Below are positions 11,987 through 24,368 of a stretch of 64,000 nt of DNA, one piece after another (positions within the stretch are counted from its first letter, which is position 1; each line of letters opens with the position of its first letter). Source of the stretch: Takifugu bimaculatus (lineage: Eukaryota; Chordata; Actinopteri; Tetraodontiformes; Tetraodontidae). A program made the position numbers and the translations under genes. The notes under the pieces are model-generated. The model searched no databases and was not told the origin of the DNA. It saw only the letters and a list, made by a program, of their open reading frames with translations. Where the stretch lies: contig CP034975.1 of NCBI GenBank assembly GCA_004026145.2, positions 4,772,267-4,836,266 of the forward strand, in the 5' to 3' direction.

Positions 11987-14900
11987 CAAATAGTGGCGCA
12001 CATACATTAATCTCTAATCTCATGTTGAAGGATTTTGCCTGATCATCTCCAAAATCTATAATGAGTGAAGGTCACATGTCTAAATTTTCCCATCAATGTT
12101 TTTGCACATGATGGGATGTGCAGCGCAGGTGAAATCTACATCTGACCAAAAATAATGGCTGCAGTGGCCCCAGCAGCAGACGTATGTAGAGTTTGAGATA
12201 TATTTGGTCTGGAGATGGGGGCTGAAGTGATTATAGCTTCATTCTGCTGAGGGAAGAAGTCTGGTTGAAGCTGCAGCGCTGTGATGGTTTGCTAATCATT
12301 CCATAATGTGTCTGACATCAGATTAGAATTTTTATTTTTTTTTGGTGGGGGGGGGTCATCGATTCCAGCTCTGATGATCAGCAGCAGCTCATCAGTGTGA
12401 AATGACCACTGCAGAGATCGGAATAGTTCATGTAGGATTTCTTTTTCTTCCTCAACATCTTTGATTTGTCTATCAATTAACAGCGATTCGGCAGGAAAGA
12501 CAAAGAGTTGGTGACAATGAGATTTAAAGTTCCAGTTGGCAGTGAACTTCCTTAAGCGAATGCAAAACTCAAAAGTAGTTCACGTACAGCCAGTCAGTGA
12601 AGAATCCCGTAATCTGGAAATGACTTGGGCTGCACAGAAGGAAATCTTCGTCCAAGTGCTATTGTTTAGGGATAATTGCGCCTGGAAATAAAACGCGCCA
12701 TGAAGATGAATGTGGATTCTCCTTTCCACGAAGCGAGGGAAGTATGGCTGACCCAGTTTAAATCCATACGTGAAGGTGATGTATGGAGGATCTCGGGAAT
12801 GAGAGAGGGAACAGGGAAATGTGGCGAGGCTCTGCAAAAAGCTGTCACAATTACAGATTTCTTTGTTAACGCCATTGGCTAATTAGCATCTCAGGCAGGC
12901 TATTTTCTGTTTTGTAATCAACAGCAGCTCGGTAAACGGATGGTTACTCCTCTTCTTGAGATTATAAACACATCAACTGTGAGTTATGTGTTTTAATGAT
13001 AGTAATAAAATGTTTAAAATATAATGAATGGGAACAATAAATTACTGACTGCGGTAATGATTCAATAGTAAACATTTTAAAAGTCTCCATTATTCAGTCG
13101 TACGCTGCAGAAGTTTCTACGTCTTCCATTAAAACGGGGCCATATTTAAAGTCCGACCAACGTGGCGGCTATGTTTGGCCTGTGTGGATCAGCTGGGATT
13201 TCTATGGTCCACAGATACTGAGGACTGTGAGAGTCAATGATACATGATGCCTATAAGGATGCGGGGTAATTGCCGGTTACACCGCCATCATGACAAATTG
13301 CCTCCGCCGCCATGAGGTCCCTCATGTGAAACAAGGTTCCACCAGGTCATGCTCAGTTTAAGAGTGTTATCAGCTATTGACCTTGACTGTTTACTCCCAC
13401 TTGGGCATGGTAAGGGGTGGCACAAGACTAAAGCAAGAGACATTAACGCCCATAGATCTGATCAGAAAGGCGTTTGAGGATCAACGCTTAGATTCGGTGA
13501 TACATCAGCAGTAATGTGCAGGTTCTTAATTGTTCCATTTTACGCAACCTTACCGGCCAAACCAATGAAATTATCTGCACGGTATAATTATCCTTTTCCT
13601 GCAGCACAATAGTCTGAGAGAATTTGAGCGTTGGCAACACAATGATAAAGTTGGAAATAAGCAATAGTGTTAATTTCAGCCGCACACACAGGCAGACACA
13701 CGTACACACTCACCCCAATGTGTCCCTGGACCGCTGGAAAAACCCTCAGTACCTGGAGAAAGCTCCATATGAAGATGGGAAGAACAAACACTCCTTAAAA
13801 AACCCTGGAAATGAATCTGGTCACTTTCGGTTTTAAAGTTAATAAATATTAAATCACTCGTGTAACTGTCATCATGGCAGCCGATGATGATGCAACTTGT
13901 AAAGGTGGTTTAAACCGTGCCAGGTTCATCTAAAGGATGTTCCGAACACGGTCTGTGTCTGTGTTGTTGGCTCAACCATATAAGGAGTCAAGAAGTTCTC
14001 TTCAGAGTAGCAATTAAAATTGCTCGGCAACACCACACACACCGAAAGGGATTGGTTTGGGAAACGAGAGCAGCAGCCGGTGGCTTTGGCAGCCTCTCCA
14101 GACGGGCAGCTCTGGATGAGCGCGGGTGCCACACGCCACACCGACGGCGGCGCGATTGTTTATGAGCACATTCTTATGTCACTATCATTAATAATCACAC
14201 TGACAGGGAGTGAAAATGTCGGAGGGAACCTCTGTAGATAGAAGCAGCTTCCCATTTTGCCACACAGACGTTGGGTTTCATGGAGATAACAAGCGTTCCT
14301 TCAAGGCCCGGCCCGATGTCCTGTCTGCGTTCTGACAGCCAAGTCTTCTCTTTTCTTAGATACGAGTGTGCCTCAAAGGCGTAAAAGCCCAAACACTTAT
14401 GCTTGGGCTTTTGTCTGAATCCCTTCCCCTTCCAAAAGCTCCCTGTTATTTATTACTTTTGTGTCCCACGATTAATACTGAAATCACACCCTCAGACACA
14501 AAACTTCGAAATAAAACGAAGCAGAGTTTTTTTTTCCCCAACGATCCATCAATATTTAATCCGTACACTTACATTTTCTTCCGGAGCATCGTCGTTTTGA
14601 TGGAATTTGTTATGCTGCCTTTGGAAGGATGCAACGCTAACGCTAACTGGCTAACTCCCCAGATCTTTGCTGGACTCTCTCGGCCTCTCGGTGTGGCCCC
14701 GTGTGCCAGGAGCTGCTGCTATTTTAAACAAACCGTTATGGGATGCATCTATTTTGCATGAGACCATTTCAGTCTGACAACAAGCCCCGGGCTTCTGACA
14801 GATACAAGTTCCTGAGGTTGTACAGTTGCAAACGGGAAGGTTTTGGACGTGAAAGACCCTTGTGATAACTCATCCTTGGTTTGCTTTACAATCGCTGCAT

Positions 14901-17900
14901 GTTTCAATGGAAACGGTCGTTCATTTCATCAAAAGTTGCTCTATAGGAGGGGGAGCGCGCACGGGTTTTTATATCATAATTCACTTTCTTATTCCGCAGT
15001 TAGGGACTTAAATACGGCGAAGCCTTTGAAATGGATCCTGTTCTAAATATAACTCTTACCTTTCTGCGCATAAACAGAAAAACACTCGACCGTTATAGCA
15101 CAGTGGGTGCGAGAGGCAATTATTTGGAGAGAGTTGCAATGTTACAGGTTGAGGGAGGCATGTTAATTACCTTGGTGGATTCACAAGATGCTGCCTCTTC
15201 CTTTCCTTTTGTTCAGACTCTTTATGGGCTTATTAATTATGGAACAATGTGCAGGTGATTCATCTGAGAGCAGGAAATGTTTAAACCTTTCTTCTTCCCC
15301 TCACCAGTACACAGCAGCTGGGGAGAGGCGCTTTATCTCGACTCCAAGCACAATGAGACCTTCACCGCAGCTTTGAAAAGAGTGAACCAAAATTAAGGAA
15401 ACCATCACAGTGGCGTTTCTTTGTCTTCGTGGACAATTACACCAGCGGCACTTGATTCTGATTATTTGTTTGTCCTAAAACTCTTATTTTCTCAAATTTT
15501 ATGCACAATTTGTCCTGTTTTTGCCTACGCCGGCGTGGTGATTTTAAAATAATATGCCTTCAAGCTGGTACATCTTACCTTGACAAAAGAGAAAACAATT
15601 GCCACACCAAGAGAGGCACTTACTCCAAACGGTTACTACTGCGGCTAATTTGAGAAAACACTCACTTTGCTACTAAAATTTGCAGATTCCTGAACGCACA
15701 CTCGCAGTGTTGCATCATGGTCGAGGCCATAAAAAGGATTTACATTCAAATCGACACTCTGGCGCTAAATATGCAGCAACTATCACCGGATGTTGTGATT
15801 ATCAAACCAGACTGTACAGAACCGTGATTGTGTGTTGTCTGGGCAAATAAATACATTTGTCATATTTCCAATCTGCTCATTTTTAGTCCGCACATACCCA
15901 TGCCATCCCCCTTCGCTTCATCATCTTCCTCCTCCTCCCCCTCAGTCAGTGCAGCAGAGGTGGTGGACCAAAACAACATATATCATAAAAAGACTGGTTT
16001 TATTTAATGCTCATCATAAACAGACCTATTAATCTATTGCCCTACTCAGCACTGTGGGGTTGGGGGGGTTTGTACAAAACTTAAACAACTGGAAAATAAG
16101 AAAACAAATTCAGTGATTAGAACTTCATTTAATTGTCTTAGACCTGTTTAACTATTTTTTGTATTATTTGTGTTTTTCCCTCTGAAGAAATATTAAATTT
16201 TCAGCTAAATATCAACATTTGTTGTCTAAATTTTGAAGTCCTGCTACAACTTAGAGCGTATGGGGAGGAAAAAAAAGAAATAAAAGCTTCTGCACATGAA
16301 AGAGGTCGTGCAACTGGGTTTAAATATTCACTCCAGTAGTTTCTCATGTGGAAAGGACTCATATTGAGACAGTTCGCTCATAACGGGACCATGCTCGACG
16401 CTGCTTGTTCTCATCAAAGTGGCAGCACTGTGGGAGAGCTGCAGCAAGCTGGAAAATCATGACACCGGTGGAGGGGCACGTTCGCTGAACACATGCTGCC
16501 TAAGTGATGGAATTTAAAACTTATTTTGCAGCTGGATGACTGTGTTACCTTGCGGCAGACCAGTCAATTTATGTGCAACAATACAAGGAGACGGGGTGAT
16601 GAAAAATGTATAGAAACGAGTATAACCTGCCGCTTCCCCTGAGGCCGAACGTTAACGCTAACCAGCGCAGTGCAACATGCTCCCCGCTAAATCATATTTG
16701 GCAAAATGGAAGCTCCGCATCTCCTTTATCTACAGGTAGGATTTCCACTTGTGTGGTGGTGTGGTGTTTATCAGAATATCTATTTGATCGCCGAAGGATG
16801 CTTACGGGGGTGTCACAGCTGGTTCCTACATCAGTGACCCGTCCCTGTGTTTGTGCTGTCTCCACGTGGTATCGGGATTTTTTTCCCCTAATGCTATCAA
16901 ATCTAACACAAGTTGGATCAGTTTTCTCACAGTACCGATACAAAACTGAGGCCACTGAAATGATAAAACAACTTAAATATCCTATATCAGCATTGGATCT
17001 CCTTAATCTCATAGAGCTGTAGGTTTCTGACCTCAACAATTGTGCTTGTTTATAACCCTCCAATCGTTGTACAGTATATTGTAAAATAGATGGACAAAGC
17101 CATCTCATTCATCAGAAAGTGGTTGTGGCCGCCATGGTGCCTCTCTGAAACAGGCTGCTTAGGAAGAATGCCCTCCAGCTGCAACCACCGTCCATCAGTG
17201 GAGGTTATATGTAAGAGAATGTGGGGACGGGTCTCTAGCTAATGGAGTCCACCAATCAGTCAGTAGGGAATGCAAACGCCAAGGTTCCCATTGACCGAAG
17301 GTGGAACGCTCAAACTGAGGTCAACCAAGCTGTCAGTAGTCTGCAGCAAGAGGTCGTGGGCAGAAAGACCAGGGCTGGAATGGGGAGAGGTGCAAAGATT
17401 CTAGTCCAATCTAGCATTTATTTGCTATTACAAAACATATGATTAGTTTAGTTGCAAAGCAAGAATAATTGTAACAACGGGAGCATCGAGGCTGATCATG
17501 AATTCTTACACCAGAATCGGGGACTTAAAATATAAAACCAGCTAACAGGATAACTGGGCAAGAGGAGGAAAATACCCACGATATTAAGATTTTTTCCCCG
17601 TTGCCTCTGGCAAAGAGCCTTAGCCTGGCAGTGAGGATGATGCATTTCTTGAGCCTGAGCCTGCTGACACAGAAGCTGATGGTGGAGCCATTGCCAGGCA
17701 AAGGCTATACAAGTTTAACAGCCTCACAATTTATCTACTCTGGTTTTGACAGTTTTGACTACTTCAACCTTTAAGGCCAGGAAGCAGAGTGCTGCATAAG
17801 TAAGACTCCCTCTCAGATTATTCACACATTACGGTGGGTTCATATTGTGTGTGCCAGAAAATATTGAGGAACTCTTTAGAACCATGAGACTGTTGCAGTG

Positions 17901-18765
17901 GAGGTGGAGGTGGGGGTGGGGGGTTCGTGCTCTTATATGCCATCTGGGCGCATTGTGTCAGTGAGTGAGGTATCAGTATGGTTGCCCTCAGCCTGCCAAT
18001 GTGTTTCATTAATCCTGCCTAAATCCTATATAAGATACAGGCTTTTCCAAGATGTATAGTAATCCATGTAAATCTGTGTGTGCACTGTAGTGCACGAAGG
18101 AGAGTTTAGGGGTTGCGTTTGAGGTTTTTGGGCCAATAGCCTTGACATTTATGATGACATTTCTATTAGAAGTGCTGGAACAACAACCATCCTGTGTAGT
18201 TTCAGTGATTGATGCTGAGAATGTGATCCTTTATCTTTTTCCCATTTTTGTTTTTATTCTTTGGTCAGTGTTAGTTTGCTGTGGGCAACTTTCAGCTCTG
18301 AAAAGAGCCAAGTTGCATGTTTTGGTGAGGACGTCAGCATCCAACTTCGAGAGCCTCTTCACTTCCTCTTCCCCGTGGACATTCCTCTCCATGGAAATAC
18401 TCCCCGCTTTGTCTTTCAAGTCTTTCTGTGTCTCTGTGGGGCCGTCGCCTGAAGACCACCGTCCAGTTTTCAGGGATCTCAGCTTCAGGAATTATATAAG
18501 GGTTGCAAATATTTGGCAAGATATGAAGGATAAAATAAAATGTTGCAGCTGTCCAATGTTCAACAGAGTTCTGGACCATTTGAACTGATATTGTGGGGGT
18601 GCCAATGCCAGCCGTTTACAGCTAGATAGTTGTAATACCCAAAACTAGCGTTCCAACAATGCAGCAGCCATAGCAAAAGGCAGTCTGTCAAGCTCTGGCA
18701 ACCCACATACAGAACTGCCAGATAGGATCAGAAGATGCTGCCTTCTATCAGAGTTGGACCCAAAA
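11987..18765. other. No gene assigned
   Basis: Mostly unique-looking DNA. A CpG-richer patch near 14.08-14.16 kb and a perfect 10-bp hairpin at 14383-14412 stand out. Overlapping 138-codon frames on both strands at 16.6-17.1 kb and a 148-codon frame at 18142-18588 show no known motif. Confidence 0.6.
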
Positions 18766-19584
18766 GTCGACCATGGGACGGATGGAATTTGGGATTTATG
18801 TGATTAACAATAAATAAATGCATGACGAAACACAAGGAAAGCAAAATCAAACTGGGAGGAAGAGAGGAAGCGTCGTCAACAGACGCAGACACTGATGACC
18901 TGGGACGTCTAACAATCTGACAGAGAACTGAGTGACAGGGGGAGGCAGAACAAGGCACGGGGGGAGCAATTAGGAGGATCATGAGAGGCGGCACACGGAG
19001 CCCAGATAGGGTAAGAGCATGGACACAGACAGGGAGGGGAAAACATAGGAAACGGTATAAACTAAAATCAGTGTAAACAGGCAAAAAAGAAAGAGGGCTG
19101 ATGTTTGAAATGTGCTGCTCTGGAGCGTTGTTATCGCCCTGCATCGTTAAACACAGTGTGGAGCCCCACGAGTGCCACAGCTAATTTCAGCACCATGGTC
19201 AGCACCCTGGCAGTGAGGAATACAGAGAACAAGAACTTTGCACAGTAATGAGATAAAGACCTGCCCGATATCCAGTTTGTACCGGTGTGATTCACCACTC
19301 GATCGGCTTTGGTGCTGAGACACAGAATAAAGGCGAAAGCTGTATCACAGGAAAAAAAGTTGTTGAGGACCTTGATCATTGTTGACACAGGTTGCAGTAG
19401 TTGTGAAGATGCTCCCAGGAGATGATGTGATGGACTCTGAGAGACACAAAAATACTCATGTGTCACAACCGCCGGGTCACACTGGGCCTGGAACCTGTGC
19501 GATGTTGTGATGTCAGTGGTAAAGACAAGGTTCTGTCTGCACACGAAGTCAATTTGTCACATGGCTCACACATATACACGGGCG

Positions 19585-19587
<3 letters not shown>

Positions 19588-19624
<37 letters not shown>
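19588..19624. repeat. (CA)n in array unit 1
   Basis: Same locus as the (CA)n tracts at 22636-22697 (unit 2) and 25664-25706 (unit 3). The three lengths differ, which gives a quick marker for telling units apart. Confidence 0.97.
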
Positions 19625-19628
<4 letters not shown>

Positions 19629-20316
19629 CGACTTTGCACACAACTTAACTATAAAGAAACTCCATAGTGTCTGTTAAAAGACTCAGAACCATGTTGCACA
19701 AACAAGCTTCTTTTTTTTTTTAATGAACAAACACAGTAGGAAACAGGCTAAGGGACCGGAATAAGAGTGATTGATGGTTTATTGCAAGGTTGGGAGGGGT
19801 GAATGTCAGCCAGGTAAGAGATGAGTTTTGACTGAGTGTCCAAGGTGAATCCAGTACTGGTGGGAAAGAGGCAGAAGTCCAGAAGACCCCAGAGGAACTG
19901 GGAAGGAGGAGAAAAAAGGCTGAGATCAAGGAGCAAATATTAACCGGAGCTTCGTGCAAGAGTTAATGAGGGTTTGTCAAGTTTTAGATACTGTAAATGA
20001 ATATGGATAGAAATGCAGATATTTGCAGACATTGGGCCAGATTCACCAATATGTTCTTACGAATCTTCTTAGATTCTTTCTTAAGTTGTTCTTAAGAAGT
20101 TCCTTAAGAAAACCCTACGTCGGATTCACCAATGCGTTCGTAAACCGCAGAATTGTTCGCAGCTGTGTTCTTAGATTGATGAATGCCATCTGTTCGTAAG
20201 TTGAAAGCGCGTGCCAGGTGAGTCTAATTAACATATTATTAGCATAAGTCACCGCCCACCAATGCCCATAAAAGGAACTGCAGCAGGACCCTGTAGACGG
20301 AGCAAAAAGCAGCAAA

Positions 20317-20487
20317 ATGCCCAAAGTGAAATGCCCAAAGCTTGCCTCTCCACGCCTGATTTCTGACGCCGTGTTGAACAATCAAGAAAGGATGGCTAAC
20401 ACGCTTGATAAAATTGCCTCAACCCTGATGACTATAGCCAACACGCTTAAAGAAATCAACGAGAATGTAAAAAAAATAAGAATGTAA
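20317..20487 (+). pseudogene. Harbinger Myb/SANT-like protein, C-terminal remnant (unit 1)
   Basis: Short frame starting MPKVKCPK and ending in an amphipathic helix NNQERMANTLDKIASTLM, then TIANTLKEINENVKK and a stop. Autonomous Harbinger elements carry a second gene for a Myb/SANT-like DNA-binding partner, often with this kind of C-terminal helix, and the two genes can converge as here. The DNA-binding part is missing. Assignment is inference from composition and position. Confidence 0.45.
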
Positions 20488-20594
20488 AAAAAAAAAACGT
20501 GTAAAAGCTGTGCTCTGAAACCGGTCTCTCTTTTTTTTTTCTTTTTATAGTGAATCAAGACTTAGACTGAAATTGTGACAATAATGCATTTTAT

Positions 20595-20850
20595 TCACGA
20601 ACGGGCAATTAATCGCGCTCGAACGTGAACCGCGTGCCTGCAGTCTGGCCCCATGATTGCGTCAGGACGCACATCCTCACGGGGTTGTGGCTCTGTGTCC
20701 AAGCACATCCAGCGCCCCTTTAACATGCCGATGGTGCGTTCAATGGTGGAGCGACTGCGCGCATGCATCTGATTGAATAAAACTCCTGTGGAGTCTGAGT
20801 GTTGGTCAGTGGTGTCAACAACCAGGGAGCCAGGGCATATCCTCGATCCC
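20595..20850 (-). pseudogene. Harbinger transposase C-terminal exon, frameshifted (unit 1)
   Basis: An acceptor-like TTTTATTAG is followed by GDRGYALAPWLLTPLTN. One base short of frame, the sequence goes on with NQMHARSRSTIERTIGMLKG and RWMCLD up to a stop. GDxGY and the IER glutamate are the second D and the E of the Harbinger DDE triad. The N-terminal part of the enzyme with the first D is absent. Confidence 0.8.
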
Positions 20851-21339
20851 CTAATAAAATAAATCAAGATAAAATCAAATAAAAAGACAGTTTTGGCATG
20901 GTTTCCAATTTGGTTGATTAAAGTTAAGTCATTGGCACATTTACGTAATTTTAAAATTCTCCGTGAATCACCAAAAATAGGAAATAAATAAATATGACAT
21001 AATTATCATTGTAATATTGAATTGTATTGAACTCCACAAGAGAAGAAAACACAACCATGCCAACATGTCGGCACTGAAATGTGCGTAAGAGTACTCCTGA
21101 GTGTTCGTAGGATTTGTTCTTACCTACAAATAAATCCAGGATAAGAAGAAATTGGTGAATGCCACAATCTTCGTAAAATGTTCGTAAGTGGGACTTAAGA
21201 ACACATTTGTTCGTAAGAACGTTTCGTGAATCTGGCCCATTGATCTTTGTCGAATAATAAAAATAATTGGTGTTCAGGTCGGGTCTGCCTGCACACAGTT
21301 GCAGGGCCAAAGCTTTGGAGACAAGCTAAGGCCAAAACA

Positions 21340-21816
21340 TCCATCCATCCATCCTCTACCGCTTATCCGGGGTCGGGTCGCGGGGGCAGCAGCCTAAGCA
21401 GAGAGGCCCAGACTTCCCTCTCCCCAGCTTCCTCTTCTAGCTCATCCAGGGGGGATCCCCAGGCGTTCCCAGGCCAGTCGAGAGACATAGTCTCTCCAAC
21501 GTGTCCTGGGTCTTCCCGGGGGTCTCCTACCGGATGGACATGCCCTGAACACCTCACCAGGGAGGCGTCCAGGGGGCATCCTAACTAGATGCCCAAGCCA
21601 CCTCATCTGGCTCCTCTCAACGCGGAGGAGCAGCGGCTCTACTCCGAGCTCCTCCCGGATGGCAGAGCTTCTCACCCTCTCTAAGGGAGAGCCCAGCCAC
21701 CCTACGGAGGAAGCTCATTTCAGCCGCTTGTACCCGTGATCTTGTTCTTTCAGTCATCACCCAAAGCTCATGACCATAGGTGAGGGTAGGAACGAAGATC
21801 GACCGGTAAATCGAGA
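21340..21816 (-). mobile_element. 5'-truncated non-LTR retrotransposon (LINE), spacer copy 1
   Basis: 477 bp with the LINE 3' end at the left: on the minus strand it ends GCGGTAGAGG followed by GATG repeats, the usual tail of fish L2/Rex-like LINEs. On the minus strand it encodes the C-terminal part of a reverse transcriptase polyprotein, downstream of the catalytic core: FVPTLTYGHELWVMTERTRS, then QAAEMSFLRRVAGLSLR, then MRWLGHLVRMPPGRLPGE and GRPRTRWRDYVSRL, with frame changes between them. No catalytic YxDD motif remains. The clade (L2/CR1-like or Rex1-like) is inferred from these motifs. Confidence 0.85.
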
Positions 21817-22632
21817 GTCGACCATGGGATGGATGGAATTTGGGATTTATGTGATTAACAATAAATAAATGCATGACGAAACACAAGGAAAGCAAAATCA
21901 AACTGGGAGGGAGAGAGGAAGCGTCGTCAACTGACGCAGACATTGATGACCTGGGACGTCTAACAATCTGACAGAGAACTGAGTGACAGGGGGAGGCAGA
22001 ACAAGGCACACGGAGAGCAATTAGGAGGATCATGAGAGGCGGCACACGGAGCCCAGATAGGGTAAGAGCATGGACACAGACAGGGAGGGGAAAACATAGG
22101 AAACGGTATAAACTAAAATCAGTGTAAACAGGCAAAAAAGAAAGAGGGCTGATGTTTGAAATGTGCTGCTCTGCAGCGTTGTTATCGCCCTGCATCGTTA
22201 AACACAGTGTGGAGCCCCACGAGTGCCACAGCTAATTTCAGCACCATGGTCAGCACCCTGGCAGTGAGGAATACAGAGAACAAGAACTTTGCACAGTAAT
22301 GAGATAAAGACCTGCCCGATATCCAGTTTGTACCGGTGTGATTCACCACTCGATCGGCTTTGGTGCTGAGACACAGAATAAAGGTGAAAGCTGTATCACA
22401 GGAAAAAAAGTTGTTGAGGACCTTGGTCATTGTTGACACAGGTTGCAGTAGTTGTGAAGATGCTCCCAGGAGATGATGTGATGGACTCTGAGAGACACAA
22501 AAATACTCATGTGTCACAACCGCCGGGTCACACTGGGCCTGGAACCTGTGCGATGTTGAGATGTCAGTGGTAAAGACAAGGTTCTGTCTGCACACGAAGT
22601 CAATTTGTCACATGGCTCACACATATACACGG

Positions 22633-22680
<48 letters not shown>

Positions 22681-23504
22681 ACACACACACACACACAGAA
22701 ATGACTTTGCACACAACTTAACTATAAAGAAACTCCATAGTGTCTGTTAAAAGACTCAGAACCATGTTGCACAAACAAGCTTCTTCTTTTTTTAATGAAC
22801 AAACACAGTAGGAAACAGGCTAAGGGACCGGAATAAGAGTGATTGATGGTTTATTGCAAGGTTGGGAGGGGTGAATGTCAGCCAGGTAAGAGATGAGTTT
22901 TGACTGAGTGTCCAAGGTGAATCCAGTGCTGGTGGAAAGAGGCAGAAGTCCAGAAGACCCCAGAGGAACTGGGAAGGAGGAGAAACAAGGCTGAGATCAA
23001 GGAGCAAATATTAACCGGAGCTTCGTGCAAGAGTTAATGAGGGTTTGTCAAGTTTTAGATACTGTAAATGAATATGGATAGAAATGCAGATATTTGCAGA
23101 CATTGGGCCAGATTCACGAAGCGTTCTTACGAACAAATTTGTTCTTAAGTCCCACTTACGAACATTTTTTGAAGATTGTGGCATTCACCAATTTCTTCTT
23201 ATCCTGGATTTATGCGTAGGTAAGAACAAATCCTACGAACACTCAGGAGTACTCTTGCGCACATTTCAGTGCCGACATGTTGGCATGGTTGGGTTTTCTT
23301 CTCTTGTGCAGTTCAATAAAATTCAATATTACAATGATAATTCTGTCATATTCATTTATTTATTTGTTTATTTCCTATTTTTGGTGATTTACGGAGAATT
23401 TTAAAATTACGTAAATGTGCCAATGACTTAACATTAATCAACCAAATTGGAAACCATGCCAAAACTGTCTTTTTATTTGATTTTATCTTGATTTATTTTA
23501 TTAG

Positions 23505-23760
23505 GGGATCGAGGATATGCCCTGGCTCCCTGGTTGTTGACACCACTGACCAACACTCAGACTCCACAGGAGTTTTATTCAATCAGATGCATGCGCGCAG
23601 TCGCTCCACCATTGAACGCACCATCGGCATGTTAAAGGGGCGCTGGATGTGCTTGGACACAGAGCCACAACCCCGTGAGGATGTGCGTCCTGACGCAATG
23701 ATGGGGCCAGACTGCAGGCACGCGGTTCACGTTCGAGCGCGATTAATTGCCCGTTTGTGA
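23505..23760 (+). pseudogene. Harbinger transposase C-terminal exon, frameshifted (unit 2)
   Basis: Same remnant. The D codon is at 23507-23509 and the E codon at 23614-23616. The 104 nt between them are one short of 105, so replacing a single lost base would give D35E spacing, normal for this superfamily. The break lies near GAGTTTTATTCAATC and is shared by all three copies, so it predates the amplification. The exon ends ARLIARL and TGA. Confidence 0.8.
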
Positions 23761-23822
23761 ATAAAATGCATTATTGTCACAATCCGAGCACAGCTTTTAC
23801 ACGTTTATTTTTTTTTACATTC

Positions 23823-23984
23823 TTATTTTTTTACATTCTCGTTGATTTCTTTAAGCGTGTTGGCTATAGTCATCAGGGTTGAGGCAATTTTATCAAGCGT
23901 GTTAGCCATCCTTTCTTGATTGTTCAACACGGCGTCAGAAATCAGGCGTGGAGAGGCAAGCTTTGGGCATTTCGCTTTGGGCAT
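23823..23984 (-). pseudogene. Harbinger Myb/SANT-like protein, C-terminal remnant (unit 2)
   Basis: Same small frame as in unit 1 with MPKAKCPK, ending a few codons earlier at TAA because of a change in the A-run length. It converges with the transposase remnant. Confidence 0.45.
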
Positions 23985-24368
23985 TTTGCTGCTTTTTGCT
24001 CTGTCGACACGGTCCTGCTGCAGTTCCTTTTATGGGCATTAGTGGGCGGTGACTTATGCTAATCGTATGTTAATTAGACTCACCTGGCACGCGCTTTCAA
24101 TTTACGAACAGATGGCATTCATCAATCTAAGAACACAGCTGCGAACAATTCTGGGGCTTACGAACGCGTTGATGAATCCGACGTAGGGTTTTCTTAAAAA
24201 ACTTCTTAAGGACAACTTAAGAAAGAATCTAAGAAGATTCGTAAGAACATATTGGTGAATCGGGCCCATTGATCTTTGTCGAATAATAAAAATAATTGGT
24301 GTTCAGGTCGGGTCTGCCTGCACACAGTTGCAGGGCCAAAGCTTTGGAGACAAGCTAAGGCTAAAACA

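Larger units (their letters stand above)
20034..21238 (-). mobile_element. PIF/Harbinger-type DNA transposon, inverted copy (unit 1)
   Basis: 1205 bp bounded by GGGCCAGATTCAC and its reverse complement GTGAATCTGGCCC, flanked on both sides by ATT, which fits the 3-bp target duplication of PIF/Harbinger elements. Subterminal DNA is rich in TTCTTAAG and TTCTTACGAA motifs. It retains a transposase C-terminal remnant on the minus strand and a Myb-like C-terminal remnant on the plus strand, facing each other tail to tail. Strand is given by the transposase. Relative to the flanking unit it is turned round compared with the other two copies. Confidence 0.85.
18766..21339 (+). repeat. Array unit 1 (Harbinger inverted)
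   Basis: First copy of the unit, 2574 bp. The left 1.2 kb (18766-20030) is not recognised: it holds a purine-rich stretch rich in ACAGGGGGAGGCAGAAC-type sequence and a minus-strand frame of 137 codons (19131-19544) that is open in all three copies but matches no family I know. A (CA)n tract lies at 19588-19624. The unit differs from units 2 and 3 mainly by carrying the transposon in the opposite direction. Confidence 0.9.
23105..24267 (+). mobile_element. PIF/Harbinger-type DNA transposon (unit 2)
   Basis: 1163 bp, same ends (right end mutated to GTGAATCGGGCCC), ATT on both sides at 23102-23104 and 24268-24270. Transposase remnant on the plus strand and Myb-like remnant on the minus strand. 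Most of both genes is missing, so it cannot move by itself. Confidence 0.85.
21817..24368 (+). repeat. Array unit 2
   Basis: Second copy, 2552 bp, same order as unit 1 but with the Harbinger element in the opposite orientation. The (CA)n tract is longest here (about 22636-22697) and interrupted by a CATA. Private changes include GTGAATCGGGCCC at the right transposon end and TGCAGCG for TGGAGCG near 22172. At its left end it shares bases with unit 3. Near its right end GTCGAATAAT matches unit 1 rather than unit 3. Confidence 0.9.

Noticed and set aside
16606..17108. Overlapping 138-codon frames on both strands
   Set aside because: No motifs, no splice or promoter context, and each is about as long as expected for the longest chance frame in 64 kb.
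18142..18588. 148-codon plus-strand frame with hydrophobic stretches
   Set aside because: Starts MTFMMTFLLEV, but later sequence is of mixed composition with competing frames on both strands. No known family is recognised.
21617..22195. 192-codon minus-strand frame (also 24646-25224)
   Set aside because: It runs from the array unit into the LINE spacer across their junction. The reverse transcriptase part and the unit part are unrelated sequences joined by the rearrangement.
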